From NCBI RefSeq assembly GCF_031987975.1, contig NZ_DALZYX010000004.1, positions 248,001 through 312,000 of the forward strand: a stretch of DNA of 64,000 nt, read 5' to 3'. This document shows positions 54,886-63,950 of this stretch, piece after piece. A program made the position numbers and the translations under genes. Every line of letters begins with the position of its first letter. Within the stretch, counting starts at the first letter, position 1. The notes under the pieces are model-generated. The model was not told the origin of the DNA. It did not search any database and saw only the letters and a list, made by a program, of their open reading frames with translations. The DNA comes from Pseudescherichia sp031987975 (GTDB lineage: Bacteria > Pseudomonadota > Gammaproteobacteria > Enterobacterales > Enterobacteriaceae).

Positions 54886-54912
54886 GCGGCAGCGGTATTC
54901 ATCCGCTGCCGC
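54886..54912. terminator. hairpin after xanP
   Basis: GCGGCAGCGG (54886-54895) pairs perfectly with CCGCTGCCGC (54903-54912), nine bases after the xanP stop codon. No T run follows, so it may only protect the mRNA end. Confidence 0.5.
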
Positions 54913-54997
54913 CGTAACACTGTCTCACTATTCCCTCCTTGAGCATTGCGCATAAATCGTGCATAAATTCCTTGTATGCTCACCGGGAAGGAAGACC

Positions 54998-56677
54998 ATG
55001 AAACTGATTGGAAAAATGCTGCTCTACATCGCGATCGCCCTGCTGCTGGTGATCCTGGCCTGCTATTTTCTGGTTCAGACGCGCTGGGGTGCAACGCAGG
55101 TCGGCAAGTGGGTCAGCAGCAATACCGACTATCACCTCGCCTTTGACGCCGCCGATCACCGCTTCTCTTCACCTTCCCATCTGCTGCTCAAAAACGTCAA
55201 CTTTGGCCGCAAAGGCCAGCCCGCGACGCTGGAGGCAAAGAGCGTGGACATCGGCTTCAGCAGCCGCCAGCTCACCGATCCCCTGCACGCGGACACTATC
55301 TTGCTTCAGGAGGGAACGCTCAACCTCTCGCCTGCCACCGCGCCGCTGCCGCTGAAGGCCGACCGCCTGTTGCTGAGCGATATGGCCTTTAACAGCCCGG
55401 CCACCGGCTGGGATCTCAGCGCCCAGCGGGTAACCGGCGGCATCACGCCCTGGGAGCCGGTGGCGGGCAACGTGATGGGCAGTAAAGCACAAATTCAGTT
55501 CAGCGCCGGCTCGATGACGCTAAACGGCGTTCCCGTCAGCAACGTGCTGATTCAGGGCAGCATCGATAACAGCGACGTAACCCTGAGCACGATTGGCGCG
55601 GATATGGCGCGCGGTTCGCTCACCGGCACGGCTCGCCGCACCGCCGACGGAGGCTGGATTGTCGATAGCCTGCGCCTGAACGACATCCGCCTACAGAGTG
55701 ATAAATCCCTGACCGATTTCTTTGCCCCGCTGACCACCCTGCCCTCGCTACAGATTGGCCGTCTTGAAGTGACCGATGCCCGCCTGCAGGGACCGGACTG
55801 GGCGGTAACCGATCTCGATCTCAGCGCCCGTGGCCTGACCCTGACGAAGGGCGACTGGCAGAGTGAAGATGGCCGACTCTCGATGAACGCCAGCGAGTTT
55901 ATCTTTGGCTCGCTGCACCTCTTCGATCCGATTTTTAACGCCGAGTTTTCGCCGCAGGGCATCGCGCTGCGCCAGTTTACCTCCCGCTGGGAAGGCGGCA
56001 TGGTGCGTACCTCAGGCAACTGGCTGCGAGATGGTAAAGCGCTGGTGCTGGACGACGCGGCGATAGCCGGCCTGGAATATACTCTGCCAGCTAACTGGAA
56101 ACAGCTGTGGATGGATCGGCTCCCCGGCTGGCTGAACAGCGTGACGCTAAAAAGGTTCAGTGCCAGCCGTAACCTGGTGATTGATATCGATCCTGCGTTT
56201 CCGTGGCAGATCACCGCTCTGGATGGTTACGGTGCAAACTTACAGCTGGCAAGGGATCGCCAGTGGGGCGTGTGGGGCGGCAGCGCCAAGCTCAACGCCG
56301 CTGCGGCAACCTTTAACCGCGTTGATGTCCGCCGACCTTCGCTGGCGCTGGCTGCTGACCGCAGCACGGTCAACATCAGCGAGCTAAGTGCCTTTACCGG
56401 CCAGGGGCTGCTGGAGGGAACCGCGACCGTTTCGCAGGGACCGGAGCGGCAGGTGAACGTTAACCTCAACGGGCGCGGCATTCCGCTCAGCATCTTGCAG
56501 CAGTGGGGCTGGCCTGCCCTGCCGCTTTCCGGTGGCGGCAATATCCAGCTCACCGCCACCGGCAGGGTCAACGCCGAGGCACCGCTGAAGCCAACGGTAA
56601 ACGGCGAGCTGAAAGCGATCGACGTCATGAAGCAGCAGCTTACCCAGACGATGCGCAACGGCGAAATCGTGCAGTAA
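54998..56677 (+). CDS. yicH: AsmA-family protein YicH
   Basis: A 559-residue AsmA-like protein: one N-terminal membrane helix (about 5-28) followed by a long beta-rich periplasmic part. Relatives in this family (AsmA, TamB, YhdP) form bridge-like grooves for phospholipid transport to the outer membrane; YicH itself is little studied. The start at 54998 (MKLIGKMLLYIAIALLLV) matches E. coli; the open frame continues 13 codons upstream. Its end is seven bases from the opposing yicI stop. Confidence 0.93.
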   Translation: MKLIGKMLLYIAIALLLVILACYFLVQTRWGATQVGKWVSSNTDYHLAFDAADHRFSSPSHLLLKNVNFGRKGQPATLEAKSVDIGFSSRQLTDPLHADTILLQEGTLNLSPATAPLPLKADRLLLSDMAFNSPATGWDLSAQRVTGGITPWEPVAGNVMGSKAQIQFSAGSMTLNGVPVSNVLIQGSIDNSDVTLSTIGADMARGSLTGTARRTADGGWIVDSLRLNDIRLQSDKSLTDFFAPLTTLPSLQIGRLEVTDARLQGPDWAVTDLDLSARGLTLTKGDWQSEDGRLSMNASEFIFGSLHLFDPIFNAEFSPQGIALRQFTSRWEGGMVRTSGNWLRDGKALVLDDAAIAGLEYTLPANWKQLWMDRLPGWLNSVTLKRFSASRNLVIDIDPAFPWQITALDGYGANLQLARDRQWGVWGGSAKLNAAAATFNRVDVRRPSLALAADRSTVNISELSAFTGQGLLEGTATVSQGPERQVNVNLNGRGIPLSILQQWGWPALPLSGGGNIQLTATGRVNAEAPLKPTVNGELKAIDVMKQQLTQTMRNGEIVQ

Positions 56678-56684
56678 GCAATAA

Positions 56685-59003
56685 CTACAGCTCGATGGTG
56701 AGCGTATTACTTTCAGCGCTCACCACCACGCCCCACTCGCTGCCAGCGGATGTGCCGCCTTGCACGCCGCCAACCTGCGTTACGTTGCGCAGGCAGAGCG
56801 TCCAGCCCTGCGCCTCGCCGGAACCCACTACGCGCAGCGTATTACCCTCACGCTTAACCTTCAGGGTAAACATCACCGCGCCGTCGTCCCCGGGCACCTC
56901 GCAGGTAGCCTCGTAACCATCCTCAAGGGCAAAGAGCTGGAAGGCGGTTCCCTCGTGCCACGCGTAGTCCGGCCGCTGGTCGTTGCTCCCCAGCGCCAGC
57001 AGCGTGTTGTTGCGCACATAGACCGGCAGGCTCATAAAATCGTGCTGCTGTCTGTGCCAGCGGCTGCCCTGTAGCTCATCGTTGCGCCACAGATGCGTCC
57101 AGCGTCCCTCCGGCAGATAGAACTGCACGTCACCCGCCTCAGAGAAGACCGGCGCAACCAGCACGGCGTCGCCGAGCATATACTGGCGGTCGAGGTAGTC
57201 GCAGGCGGGATCGTTCGGAAACTCCAGCATCATCGCCCGCAGCATTGGCGTACCCTGCTCACGAGCCAGCGCCGCCTGGCGGTAGAGGTAGGGCATCATG
57301 CGGCATTTAAGCTGGGTAAAGTGGCGCACCACGTCGCAGGACTCTTCGTCATAGGCCCAGGGCACGCGATAGGATTTGCTGCCGTGCAGGCGGCTGTGGC
57401 TGGAGAGCAGCCCGAACGCGCACCAGCGTTTATAGACATGCGCCGGAGCGGTATTCTCAAAGCCGCCGATGTCGTGGCTCCAGAAACCAAACCCGGAGAG
57501 ACCAATCGACAGCCCGCCGCGCAGGCTCTCCGCCATCGATTCATAGTTGGCGTAACAGTCGCCGCCCCAGTGCACCGGGAACTGCTGCGCCCCTACCGAG
57601 GCCGAGCGGGCAAACAGCACCGCCTCGCGCTCGCCCACCGTCTCTTTCAGCACGTTCCACACCAGCTCGTTGTAGATATAGGCATAGTGGTTGTGCATCT
57701 TCTGCGGATCGGCGCCGTCGAACCATTGAACGTCGGTAGGGATGCGCTCGCCAAAGTCGGTTTTAAAGCAGTCGACGCCGATCGCCACCAGCTTCTTCAG
57801 TTCGTCGGCGTACCAGCGGCAGGTCTCTGGGTTGGTAAAATCATAGATTGCCAGCCCCGGCTGCCACTTGTCCCACTGCCAGAGCGAGCCGTCCGGGCGC
57901 TTGAGCAGGTAGCCTTTCTCCTTCAGCTCCTTAAAGCGCGGCGACTTCTGCCCAATGTAGGGGTTGATCCAGACGCAGATTTTCAACCCCTTCGCCTTCA
58001 GGCGGCGGATCATGCCCTCTGGATCCGGGAAGGTGACCGGGTCCCACTCAAAATCGCACCACTGGAAGGCCTTCATCCAGAAGCAGTCGAAGTGGAAAAC
58101 GTGCAGGGGCAGATTGCGCTCGGCCATGCCGTCGATAAAGCTGTTTACCGTGGCCTCGTCGTAGTTAGTAGTAAACGAGGTGGTGAGCCAGAGACCAAAC
58201 GACCACGCGGGCGGCAGCGCCGGACGGCCGGTGAGCTGCGTATAGCGGTTCAGGACATCCTTCGGTGTCGGGCCGTCGATCACGAAGTACTCAAGGTGCT
58301 CGCCCTCAACGCTGAACTGCACCTTCGACACCTTTTCCGATCCCACCTCAAAGGAGACGCACTCGGGATGGTTCACCAGCACACCGTAGCCGCGATTGGT
58401 GAGGTAGAAAGGGATATTTTTGTACGCCTGCTCGGTGCTGGTGCCACCGTCGCGGTTCCAGGTCTCCACCGTCTGGCCGTTGCGTACCAGAGCGGTAAAA
58501 CGCTCGCCCAGGCCATAAACAGCCTCTCCGACACTCAAATCCAGCCGCTCGAACAGGTAGTTTTTCCCATGATGCGCATCCTGCACGTAGCCGCTGTTCT
58601 TCAGCTGGCTGCCGGTGATCCTCACGCCGTTGCGCAGAAAATCCAGCGACCACGTCTCGCCTTTAGTCACCCGTGCGGTGAGGTTGCCGGAGGTCAGGGA
58701 TGCGAACGTCTCGTCGTTTTGTACTTCAACCTCAACGTCTTTTTGCACGTTCAGCGGGTAGTGTGGGCCATTATCCAGCGCGCCCTGGAAGTGCTCCATC
58801 CGCACGCCGATCACGCCCTCCTGCGGCGAGAAGAGACGCAGAGTAAAAAGCGGGGTATCCAGCTGCCACGTCCGCTCGCGCACGTCACGCGGCGCGGCGT
58901 GGATTAACAGCTCGCTGCCTTGCTGCTCTACGTCAAAAACCTGCACCGGAGAGATCACGTTAAGGCCGGGTTGAATAAGCCAGTTTCCATCACTGATTTT
59001 CAT
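56685..59003 (-). CDS. yicI: alpha-xylosidase YicI
   Basis: YicI is a GH31 enzyme releasing alpha-linked xylose from isoprimeverose-like sugars. The 772 residues equal the E. coli length; the nucleophile Asp is residue 416 (FKTDFGERIPTD) and the acid/base Asp residue 482 (WGGDCYANYESM). The preceding gene yicJ, 12 bases upstream, should import the substrate. No signal peptide is present, so it acts in the cytoplasm. Confidence 0.98.
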   Translation of the reverse strand: MKISDGNWLIQPGLNVISPVQVFDVEQQGSELLIHAAPRDVRERTWQLDTPLFTLRLFSPQEGVIGVRMEHFQGALDNGPHYPLNVQKDVEVEVQNDETFASLTSGNLTARVTKGETWSLDFLRNGVRITGSQLKNSGYVQDAHHGKNYLFERLDLSVGEAVYGLGERFTALVRNGQTVETWNRDGGTSTEQAYKNIPFYLTNRGYGVLVNHPECVSFEVGSEKVSKVQFSVEGEHLEYFVIDGPTPKDVLNRYTQLTGRPALPPAWSFGLWLTTSFTTNYDEATVNSFIDGMAERNLPLHVFHFDCFWMKAFQWCDFEWDPVTFPDPEGMIRRLKAKGLKICVWINPYIGQKSPRFKELKEKGYLLKRPDGSLWQWDKWQPGLAIYDFTNPETCRWYADELKKLVAIGVDCFKTDFGERIPTDVQWFDGADPQKMHNHYAYIYNELVWNVLKETVGEREAVLFARSASVGAQQFPVHWGGDCYANYESMAESLRGGLSIGLSGFGFWSHDIGGFENTAPAHVYKRWCAFGLLSSHSRLHGSKSYRVPWAYDEESCDVVRHFTQLKCRMMPYLYRQAALAREQGTPMLRAMMLEFPNDPACDYLDRQYMLGDAVLVAPVFSEAGDVQFYLPEGRWTHLWRNDELQGSRWHRQQHDFMSLPVYVRNNTLLALGSNDQRPDYAWHEGTAFQLFALEDGYEATCEVPGDDGAVMFTLKVKREGNTLRVVGSGEAQGWTLCLRNVTQVGGVQGGTSAGSEWGVVVSAESNTLTIEL

Positions 59004-59015
59004 GTTCTGTTCCTT

Positions 59016-60410
59016 TTAATGCGTTAATTCTTTGCCGATCGATTCCTGGTCAAACGCCTGCTGGTTGCGGCGTGCGCCCACGGCGAGCTGCTGCATCATG
59101 GCGGTCAGGAATGGGGTTTTCAGGGTGTAGAAGCGTTTGGCAACGATGGCGCTCAGCAGGTAGCAGACCGCCGGGACGAGGGTAAAGAGGGCAATAATGA
59201 TGGTAATGGTGGTGCCGTTCTGCGCTTTCGCTGCTGCATCATAACCGCCGCCCGCCAGCGCCCAGCCGATCACCGCCCCGCCGAGAGCGAGGCCCAGCTT
59301 CAGCACAAACAATGTGCCGGCGAAGCTGATCCCGGTCAGACGCTTGCCGTTGCACCACTCGCCATAATCGACGGTGTCGGACATCATGACCCACTGGATC
59401 GGCGTCACCAGCTGGTGCAGGACGCCAATCACGAAGATAAAACCAAACATGGTGAGGCTGGCGCTCATCGGCACGAAGAACATCGCCACACTCAGGACCG
59501 CCAACGCCGCGTTGGTCCACCAAAAAACGCTAACCTTGCACTTCCAGTCGGTGAGCGGTTTCGCCAGCGCGCTGCCGATTAGGTTGCCGACGCAGTAGGT
59601 TGTGAGGAAGGCAACAAACACCTCCGGCTGGCCGAGGATCCAGGTAACGTAGTACATCATCGCCCCGCCACGCACGCAGACCGCGAGGATATTTAACAGC
59701 GTCAGGAAGCCAACGATGCGCCACTGGTCGTTGTTCCAGATATCGCGCAGATCTTCCCGCATCGGCGTGGTGCTCGGCGGCACCTGGATACGCTCGCGGG
59801 TAGTAAAGAAGCAGAAGGCGAGCATCAGGAACGCCACTACCGAGAGCACCGCGATGCCGCCCTGAAAGCCCAGCGCCTTATTCTCGCCGCCGATCAGATG
59901 CACCAGCGGCATCATCAGCACCGTGGAGAGCATGCCGCCCGCCGTCGCCAGCACAAAGCGCCAGGACTGGAGCGAGATACGCTGAGTTGGGTCGTTAGTG
60001 ATCACCCCGCCGAGCGCACAGTAGGGAATATTAACCACGGTGTAGAGGAGCGTCAGCAGCGTATAGGTGACGGCGGCGTAGACCAGCTTGCCGCTGTGGC
60101 TGAGGTCCGGCGTGGTGTAGGCCAGCACGCAGACGATGCCGAAGGGAATTGCGCCGAACAATATCCACGGGCGGAACTTGCCCCAGCGGCTGCGGGTTCG
60201 GTCGGCAATCAGGCCCATGCAGGGATCTGAGATGGCGTCCAGCGCGCGCGCCAGCAAGAACATAGTGCCGACAAAGCCAGCAGGGATACCAAAGATGTCG
60301 GTGTAGAAAAACATCATGTACAACATGACGTTATCGAAGATGATATGGCTGGCGGCATCGCCCATGCCGTAGCCAATCTTCTCCTTTACAGAAATAATCT
60401 GACTCTTCAT
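59016..60410 (-). CDS. yicJ: GPH-family sugar transporter YicJ
   Basis: A 464-residue, twelve-helix transporter of the glycoside-pentoside-hexuronide cation symporter family (MelB type): KEKIGYGMGDAASHIIFDNVML at the start, ADRTRSRWGKFRPWILFGAIPFG between helices 2 and 3. Its pairing with yicI points to an alpha-xyloside as substrate; that has not been read from the sequence. First gene of yicJI. The 288 bases upstream hold its promoter and the selC promoter but no gene. Confidence 0.94.
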   Translation of the reverse strand: MKSQIISVKEKIGYGMGDAASHIIFDNVMLYMMFFYTDIFGIPAGFVGTMFLLARALDAISDPCMGLIADRTRSRWGKFRPWILFGAIPFGIVCVLAYTTPDLSHSGKLVYAAVTYTLLTLLYTVVNIPYCALGGVITNDPTQRISLQSWRFVLATAGGMLSTVLMMPLVHLIGGENKALGFQGGIAVLSVVAFLMLAFCFFTTRERIQVPPSTTPMREDLRDIWNNDQWRIVGFLTLLNILAVCVRGGAMMYYVTWILGQPEVFVAFLTTYCVGNLIGSALAKPLTDWKCKVSVFWWTNAALAVLSVAMFFVPMSASLTMFGFIFVIGVLHQLVTPIQWVMMSDTVDYGEWCNGKRLTGISFAGTLFVLKLGLALGGAVIGWALAGGGYDAAAKAQNGTTITIIIALFTLVPAVCYLLSAIVAKRFYTLKTPFLTAMMQQLAVGARRNQQAFDQESIGKELTH

Positions 60411-60662
60411 TTTTCTTATCCTTCAGGTAAGGAAACGTTCTGAGACCGGTTGCAGTCGTTGTAAACCATCCCTCCTGGCGCGGGTATTCCGTTTTCTGGT
60501 TATCAAATTACGATTCTTGTTTTCTGTGATCGCGGTAGGCTAAAAAGGCGGACTGGATTGTAACTTACGGAAACTATAGGGTTTTAACCAAAACGACGGA
60601 TGGCAACGAAACGGGATAGTGAAAAAAGCGCTAATAGATGTGTGTAAAGGCAGGAAAGTAGC

Positions 60663-60668
60663 TATAAT
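60663..60668 (+). promoter_or_regulatory. selC promoter -10 box
   Basis: TATAAT lies 31 bases upstream of the mature selC 5' end, followed by a GC-rich discriminator (GCGCCC) as in stringently controlled RNA promoters. No good -35 match was found at the usual distance. Confidence 0.6.
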
Positions 60669-60698
60669 GCGCCCGCCTCCATGTAGCAATGCAGGCGC

Positions 60699-60793
60699 GG
60701 AAGATCGTCGTCTCCGGTGAGGCGGCTGGACTTCAAATCCAGTTGGGACCGCCAGCGGCCCCGGGCAGGTTCGACTCCTGTGATCTTCCGCCA
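60699..60793 (+). tRNA. selC: tRNA-Sec (UCA)
   Basis: A 95-nt selenocysteine tRNA: 5' GGAAGATC pairs with GATCTTCC near the 3' end as the long 8-bp acceptor stem, CCA is encoded, the anticodon TCA is at 60733-60735, and a long variable arm and short T-arm follow. It decodes UGA with SelB; SelA acts on it. selC is a well-known site of island integration in E. coli and Salmonella, and accessory genes follow it here. Confidence 0.98.
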
Positions 60794-61041
60794 GTTTGCT
60801 TCTTTTGAAATACACTCTTCCAGATAAAATCTCCTGCAATATCTGCACTTACTACCAATTATATTCCTCCACAATCGATCTTCTTATCGGATTAGGTTAG
60901 CCGTACTCCCGAACTGATAGCCAGGAACGAAACGTTATTTGATGCAATGAGCGATAAGTGCTAACGCAGCAGGGTTCATCCTAAATCTCTGGCATACTAC
61001 GCAGATTGATACGTGCTTAGAGAAGCTAACGTGGAGGGGCT

Positions 61042-62069
61042 ATGGCGGGTGAAAACTTAACGCAATCACCAGCAGGCGAATTTTTGATGTTTACCAGTGG
61101 TGATGGCAAAGTACGCATCGAGTGTCGTTTCGAAAGCGATACGCTGTGGCTCTCTCAGGCAATGATTTGCGAACTTTATGGCAAAGCTAAGGCAACCATA
61201 AGCGGTCACATAAAGAACATCTTCGAAGATGGTGAACTTGATGGAAATTCAGTTGTTCGGTTTTACCGAACAACTGCTGCTGATGGAAAAAACTATCAGG
61301 TTCAATATTTTAACCTATCACTTATTCTTGCTGTAGGTTACCGCGTCCGCTCTCCTCGCGGCGTCCAATTCCGCCAGTGGGCAACCCAAACGCTGCAAGA
61401 ATATTTGATTAAAGGGTTCGTTATGGACGACGAGCGGTTGAAAAATCCGCCTGTTGGCTCATCCGTTGTGCCTGACTACTTTGATGAGATGCTCGAACGC
61501 ATCCGTGATATCCGCGCCAGCGAACGGCGGGTTTATCTGCGGGTGCGAGAGATCTTTGCGTTAGCCGCCGACTATCAGCCGTCCCTGAAAGAAACCACAC
61601 AGTTTTTCCAAACCATCCAGAACAAGCTGCATTTCGCTTGCACCGGCCACACTGCCACAGAACTTATCCACAAACGTGCTGACGCCAATAAACCGCATAT
61701 GGGCTTAACCAATTGCAAAGGCGACGAGGTACGTAAATGCGATGTAACGGTAGCCAAAAACTATCTTACCAGGATGAGGTCAGCGAACTTAATCGCGTAG
61801 TTAACATGTGGTTGGATTTTGCCGAAGATCAGGCCCGTCGCCGTAAGCAGATCTTTCTTCATGAATGGCAAGACAAACTGAATCAGTTCCTACAATTTAA
61901 CGACCGCGATGTCTTACAAGGCGCAGGTAAAATCAGCAAGAGAATAGCCGATGAAAAAGCGCAGACAGAATATAGTCACTTTGCCGAGCAACAACGGCGC
62001 TTAAAAGAAGCTGAAGGTGAGAAGGATATCGCTGCGTTGATTCAGTGGGAAAAAGAACCCAAAAGTTAG
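61042..62069 (+). pseudogene. rhuM: RhuM-family protein, frameshifted
   Basis: Two overlapping frames together make one RhuM-family protein of about 340 residues. The first (61042-61800) has the family N-terminus (ESDTLWLSQAMICELYGKAKATISGHIKNIF, SPRGVQFRQWATQTLQEYLIKGF) and runs on to DVTVAKNYL, then breaks into TRMRSANLIA and stops. The second frame resumes with QDEVSELNRVVNMWLDFAEDQARRRKQ and continues to 62069. One missing base at about 61768-61771 accounts for it. RhuM was named from Salmonella SPI-3, which is also inserted at selC. The function of RhuM is not established. AGGGG precedes the ATG. The 248 bases between selC and this gene hold nothing recognisable. Confidence 0.85.
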
Positions 62070-62141
62070 CCTTAAACGATAATCAAATCTTTAAAATATA
62101 TTATGCCGCTGTGCTATTGAAAGCACAGCGGTTAATTCCCA

Positions 62142-62996
62142 TCACCGAAACACCCTTTCCCCAATCTTCCGAACCACCCCATCGCTCACATTCATCTCGG
62201 CATTCGTCTGGGTGATGTAGATCGCCATATAAACAGGCGATTCCCCCATGGGATACACAGCGGCAATAATAGCCCTTGAGCCGTAGCCGCCTGCGCCAGT
62301 CTTATCCACGATGGTCCAGCCTTTGGGCAGAGCGGCGCGCAGCAGGTTGTCGGCCACCTTATCCTCCCGCATCCAACCTTCCAGCACCGTTCGATGCGAG
62401 GGGGTTAGCAGCGGCGTTGCCAGCAGCTTATGCACTCCTGCTGCCATACGTTCTGGCGTTGAGGTGTCGCGCTCATCTCCTGGCGTGGCCTCATTGAGCG
62501 TCGGCTCGGTGCGATCCAGCCGGGTGACGGTATCGCCGCTCTCACGCATAAAGCGCGTCACCGCTTCAGGACCGCCGAGGTAAGTCAAAATGCTGTTGCC
62601 TGCCGTATTATCGCTATAGCTCACCGCCGCCGCGCACAGGGTTTGCAGGGTAATGGTCGCCGGGGCAACATAGTTTTTGGCGATCGGAGAGTAGCTCAGC
62701 AGTTCGTCAGACTTAATAGTGACTGTCTCATTCAGCGAGCCAGAGGTCTTATGCAGACGATCGAGCAGCGCGGCACAGGCGAGGACTTTAAAAGTGCTGG
62801 TTAAGGGGAAACGTTCACTCTGACGGTAGCCAAAAATCGGCTGGCCCTCGGCGCTGACGATGGACATGCCAATTTTACCCGGCAGGCGCGCCTCCTCCTG
62901 CTTCAAAAAGGCCTGTAGCCCTTCGGTATTGATCGCCTGAGCCTGCTGGCACAGCACGCAAAGAAGAAACAGTACCCCGCCGATAGTGCGCTTCAC
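62142..62996 (-). CDS. class A beta-lactamase
   Basis: A 284-residue secreted serine beta-lactamase. The start is taken as the GTG at 62996, since AAGGAA lies eight bases upstream; an in-frame ATG at 63017 would add seven residues including that site. A signal peptide ends near CQQAQA-INTEG. All catalytic motifs are present: Ser70-TFK (TSTFKV), SDN at 130-132, Glu166 in EPTLN, Lys234-TG (DKTGAGGYGSR), with Cys77 and Cys123 set for the disulfide of TEM/SHV/CARB enzymes, and Arg244. Thr69 and GAGGYGSR are more like carbenicillinases than TEM or SHV, but CARB enzymes have Arg at 234. No ampR-like gene adjoins. Spectrum cannot be read from sequence. Confidence 0.93.
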   Translation of the reverse strand: MKRTIGGVLFLLCVLCQQAQAINTEGLQAFLKQEEARLPGKIGMSIVSAEGQPIFGYRQSERFPLTSTFKVLACAALLDRLHKTSGSLNETVTIKSDELLSYSPIAKNYVAPATITLQTLCAAAVSYSDNTAGNSILTYLGGPEAVTRFMRESGDTVTRLDRTEPTLNEATPGDERDTSTPERMAAGVHKLLATPLLTPSHRTVLEGWMREDKVADNLLRAALPKGWTIVDKTGAGGYGSRAIIAAVYPMGESPVYMAIYITQTNAEMNVSDGVVRKIGERVFR

Positions 62997-63106
62997 ATCA
63001 GAATTCCTTTCCGCCACCTGTTATGTCATGACATTAGCATACTTCGTCTCACGTTACGGTAGCGCGACGGCGGGGCTTAATAGATGAAACCACGGCATCC
63101 TTTTAG

Positions 63107-63161
63107 CTATATTCAACCTATATAGAAAATATCACGCTAGTGCTATATACTTTCCATATAG
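63107..63161. promoter_or_regulatory. repeated CTATAT palindromes before the small gene pair
   Basis: CTATAT occurs at 63107-63112, as the perfect palindrome CTATATAG at 63118-63125, and as the split palindrome CTATAT (63143-63148) / ATATAG (63156-63161). The last overlaps a likely -10 (TATAGT), 22 bases before the start codon. Such clustered sites before a two-gene unit fit autoregulation by the first product. Confidence 0.5.
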
Positions 63162-63183
63162 TCATAAGAGAGAGAGGTAAATC

Positions 63184-63537
63184 ATGGCTCCTGGTTCTGC
63201 AACTAACGCCATTGCGACCGCTAAACGCCGTTCACGTAACGTTAAAAGCAAAGCGGAAACCCGCGCACCCGCTGCGCCGAAGAAGTTTCTTTTCCAGCTG
63301 CGCGCGCGTGACAATGAGTACGGCGTAAGCGAAGAAACCTTCACTCGGCTTATGGAAGCGCTGGAGCTTAACCAGACTGAGTTAGTCCATAAGGCGTTGC
63401 GCTACCTGGCGCACGACGTTTTACCGGCTTATGAATTGGATAACGGCCCGCTGACTGACAAACAGCATGCCGCCATTAACCGACTGTCTGGTATGGAAAT
63501 CACAGACGAAGACCTGGATTCGCCATTATTTAAATAA
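63184..63537 (+). CDS. hypothetical protein, putative antitoxin of a two-gene module
   Basis: A 117-residue protein not recognised with certainty. It has a basic, low-complexity N-terminus (about 1-34, rich in Ala, Lys, Arg), then a region with the feel of a ribbon-helix-helix or other small DNA-binding fold (FLFQLRARDNEYGVSEETFTRLMEALELNQTELVHKALRYLAHDV) and an acidic C-terminus (EITDEDLDSPLFK). It has a strong ribosome site (AGAGAGAGG). It ends 11 bases before the next gene, and palindromes lie over its promoter, the usual layout of an antitoxin. The role is inferred. Confidence 0.6.
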   Translation: MAPGSATNAIATAKRRSRNVKSKAETRAPAAPKKFLFQLRARDNEYGVSEETFTRLMEALELNQTELVHKALRYLAHDVLPAYELDNGPLTDKQHAAINRLSGMEITDEDLDSPLFK

Positions 63538-63548
63538 GCAGGAAGCAT

Positions 63549-63950
63549 ATGGCTCATAACTTTAATCCTCTACCGGCAGCTGGCGACATCCTCTGGTGTA
63601 AATTCCCGCATGATGAGGACTTAGGCAATCCGGGGCCGTACCCACGCCCTGGGCTTGTTCTGAACGTGTTTACCGACCTTCATGCGGTGCTTATCACCTA
63701 TGGGACGTCTCAGATCGGTAAAATTTATGATGGTGAGTTTGTCATTGATGATCAACTGGATACGGCCGGGCTTGGCGTTCCGACTAAGTTTGACCTGAAC
63801 AGGTTGCAAAAACTGCCTTTTAACGATGTATGGTTTCATTCATCATCCGGCGTCACGGTCACGATCCCGTTACCAAAAATGGGTATCATCCCGCCGACGT
63901 TTATGCCCGTCATGCGCGCAGCCTGGATGAAACGCCCTGCTAAAAAATAG
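63549..63950 (+). CDS. PemK/MazF-like protein, putative toxin partner
   Basis: A 133-residue protein with the SH3-barrel pattern of PemK/MazF-like growth inhibitors: an opening PAAGDILWCKFP, then PGPYPRPGLVLNVF, a central VLITYGTSQ strand, and DTAGLGVPTKFDLNRLQKLPFNDVWF. The GD...RPGLV positions match those of MazF-family endoribonucleases, though similarity is distant and RNA cleavage is not shown. Coupled to the preceding small gene. The last 50 bases of the window after it hold no feature. Confidence 0.55.
   Translation: MAHNFNPLPAAGDILWCKFPHDEDLGNPGPYPRPGLVLNVFTDLHAVLITYGTSQIGKIYDGEFVIDDQLDTAGLGVPTKFDLNRLQKLPFNDVWFHSSSGVTVTIPLPKMGIIPPTFMPVMRAAWMKRPAKK

Noticed and set aside
57093..58907. 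A 604-codon open frame on the plus strand across yicI
   Set aside because: It lies exactly antisense to the intact, motif-complete yicI. It has no recognisable domain, and high-GC codon use on the minus strand is enough to keep the opposite frame open.
60794..61041. An attachment-site repeat of the selC 3' end or a small gene after selC
   Set aside because: No second copy of the tRNA 3' end and no open frame with a ribosome site were found in this gap.
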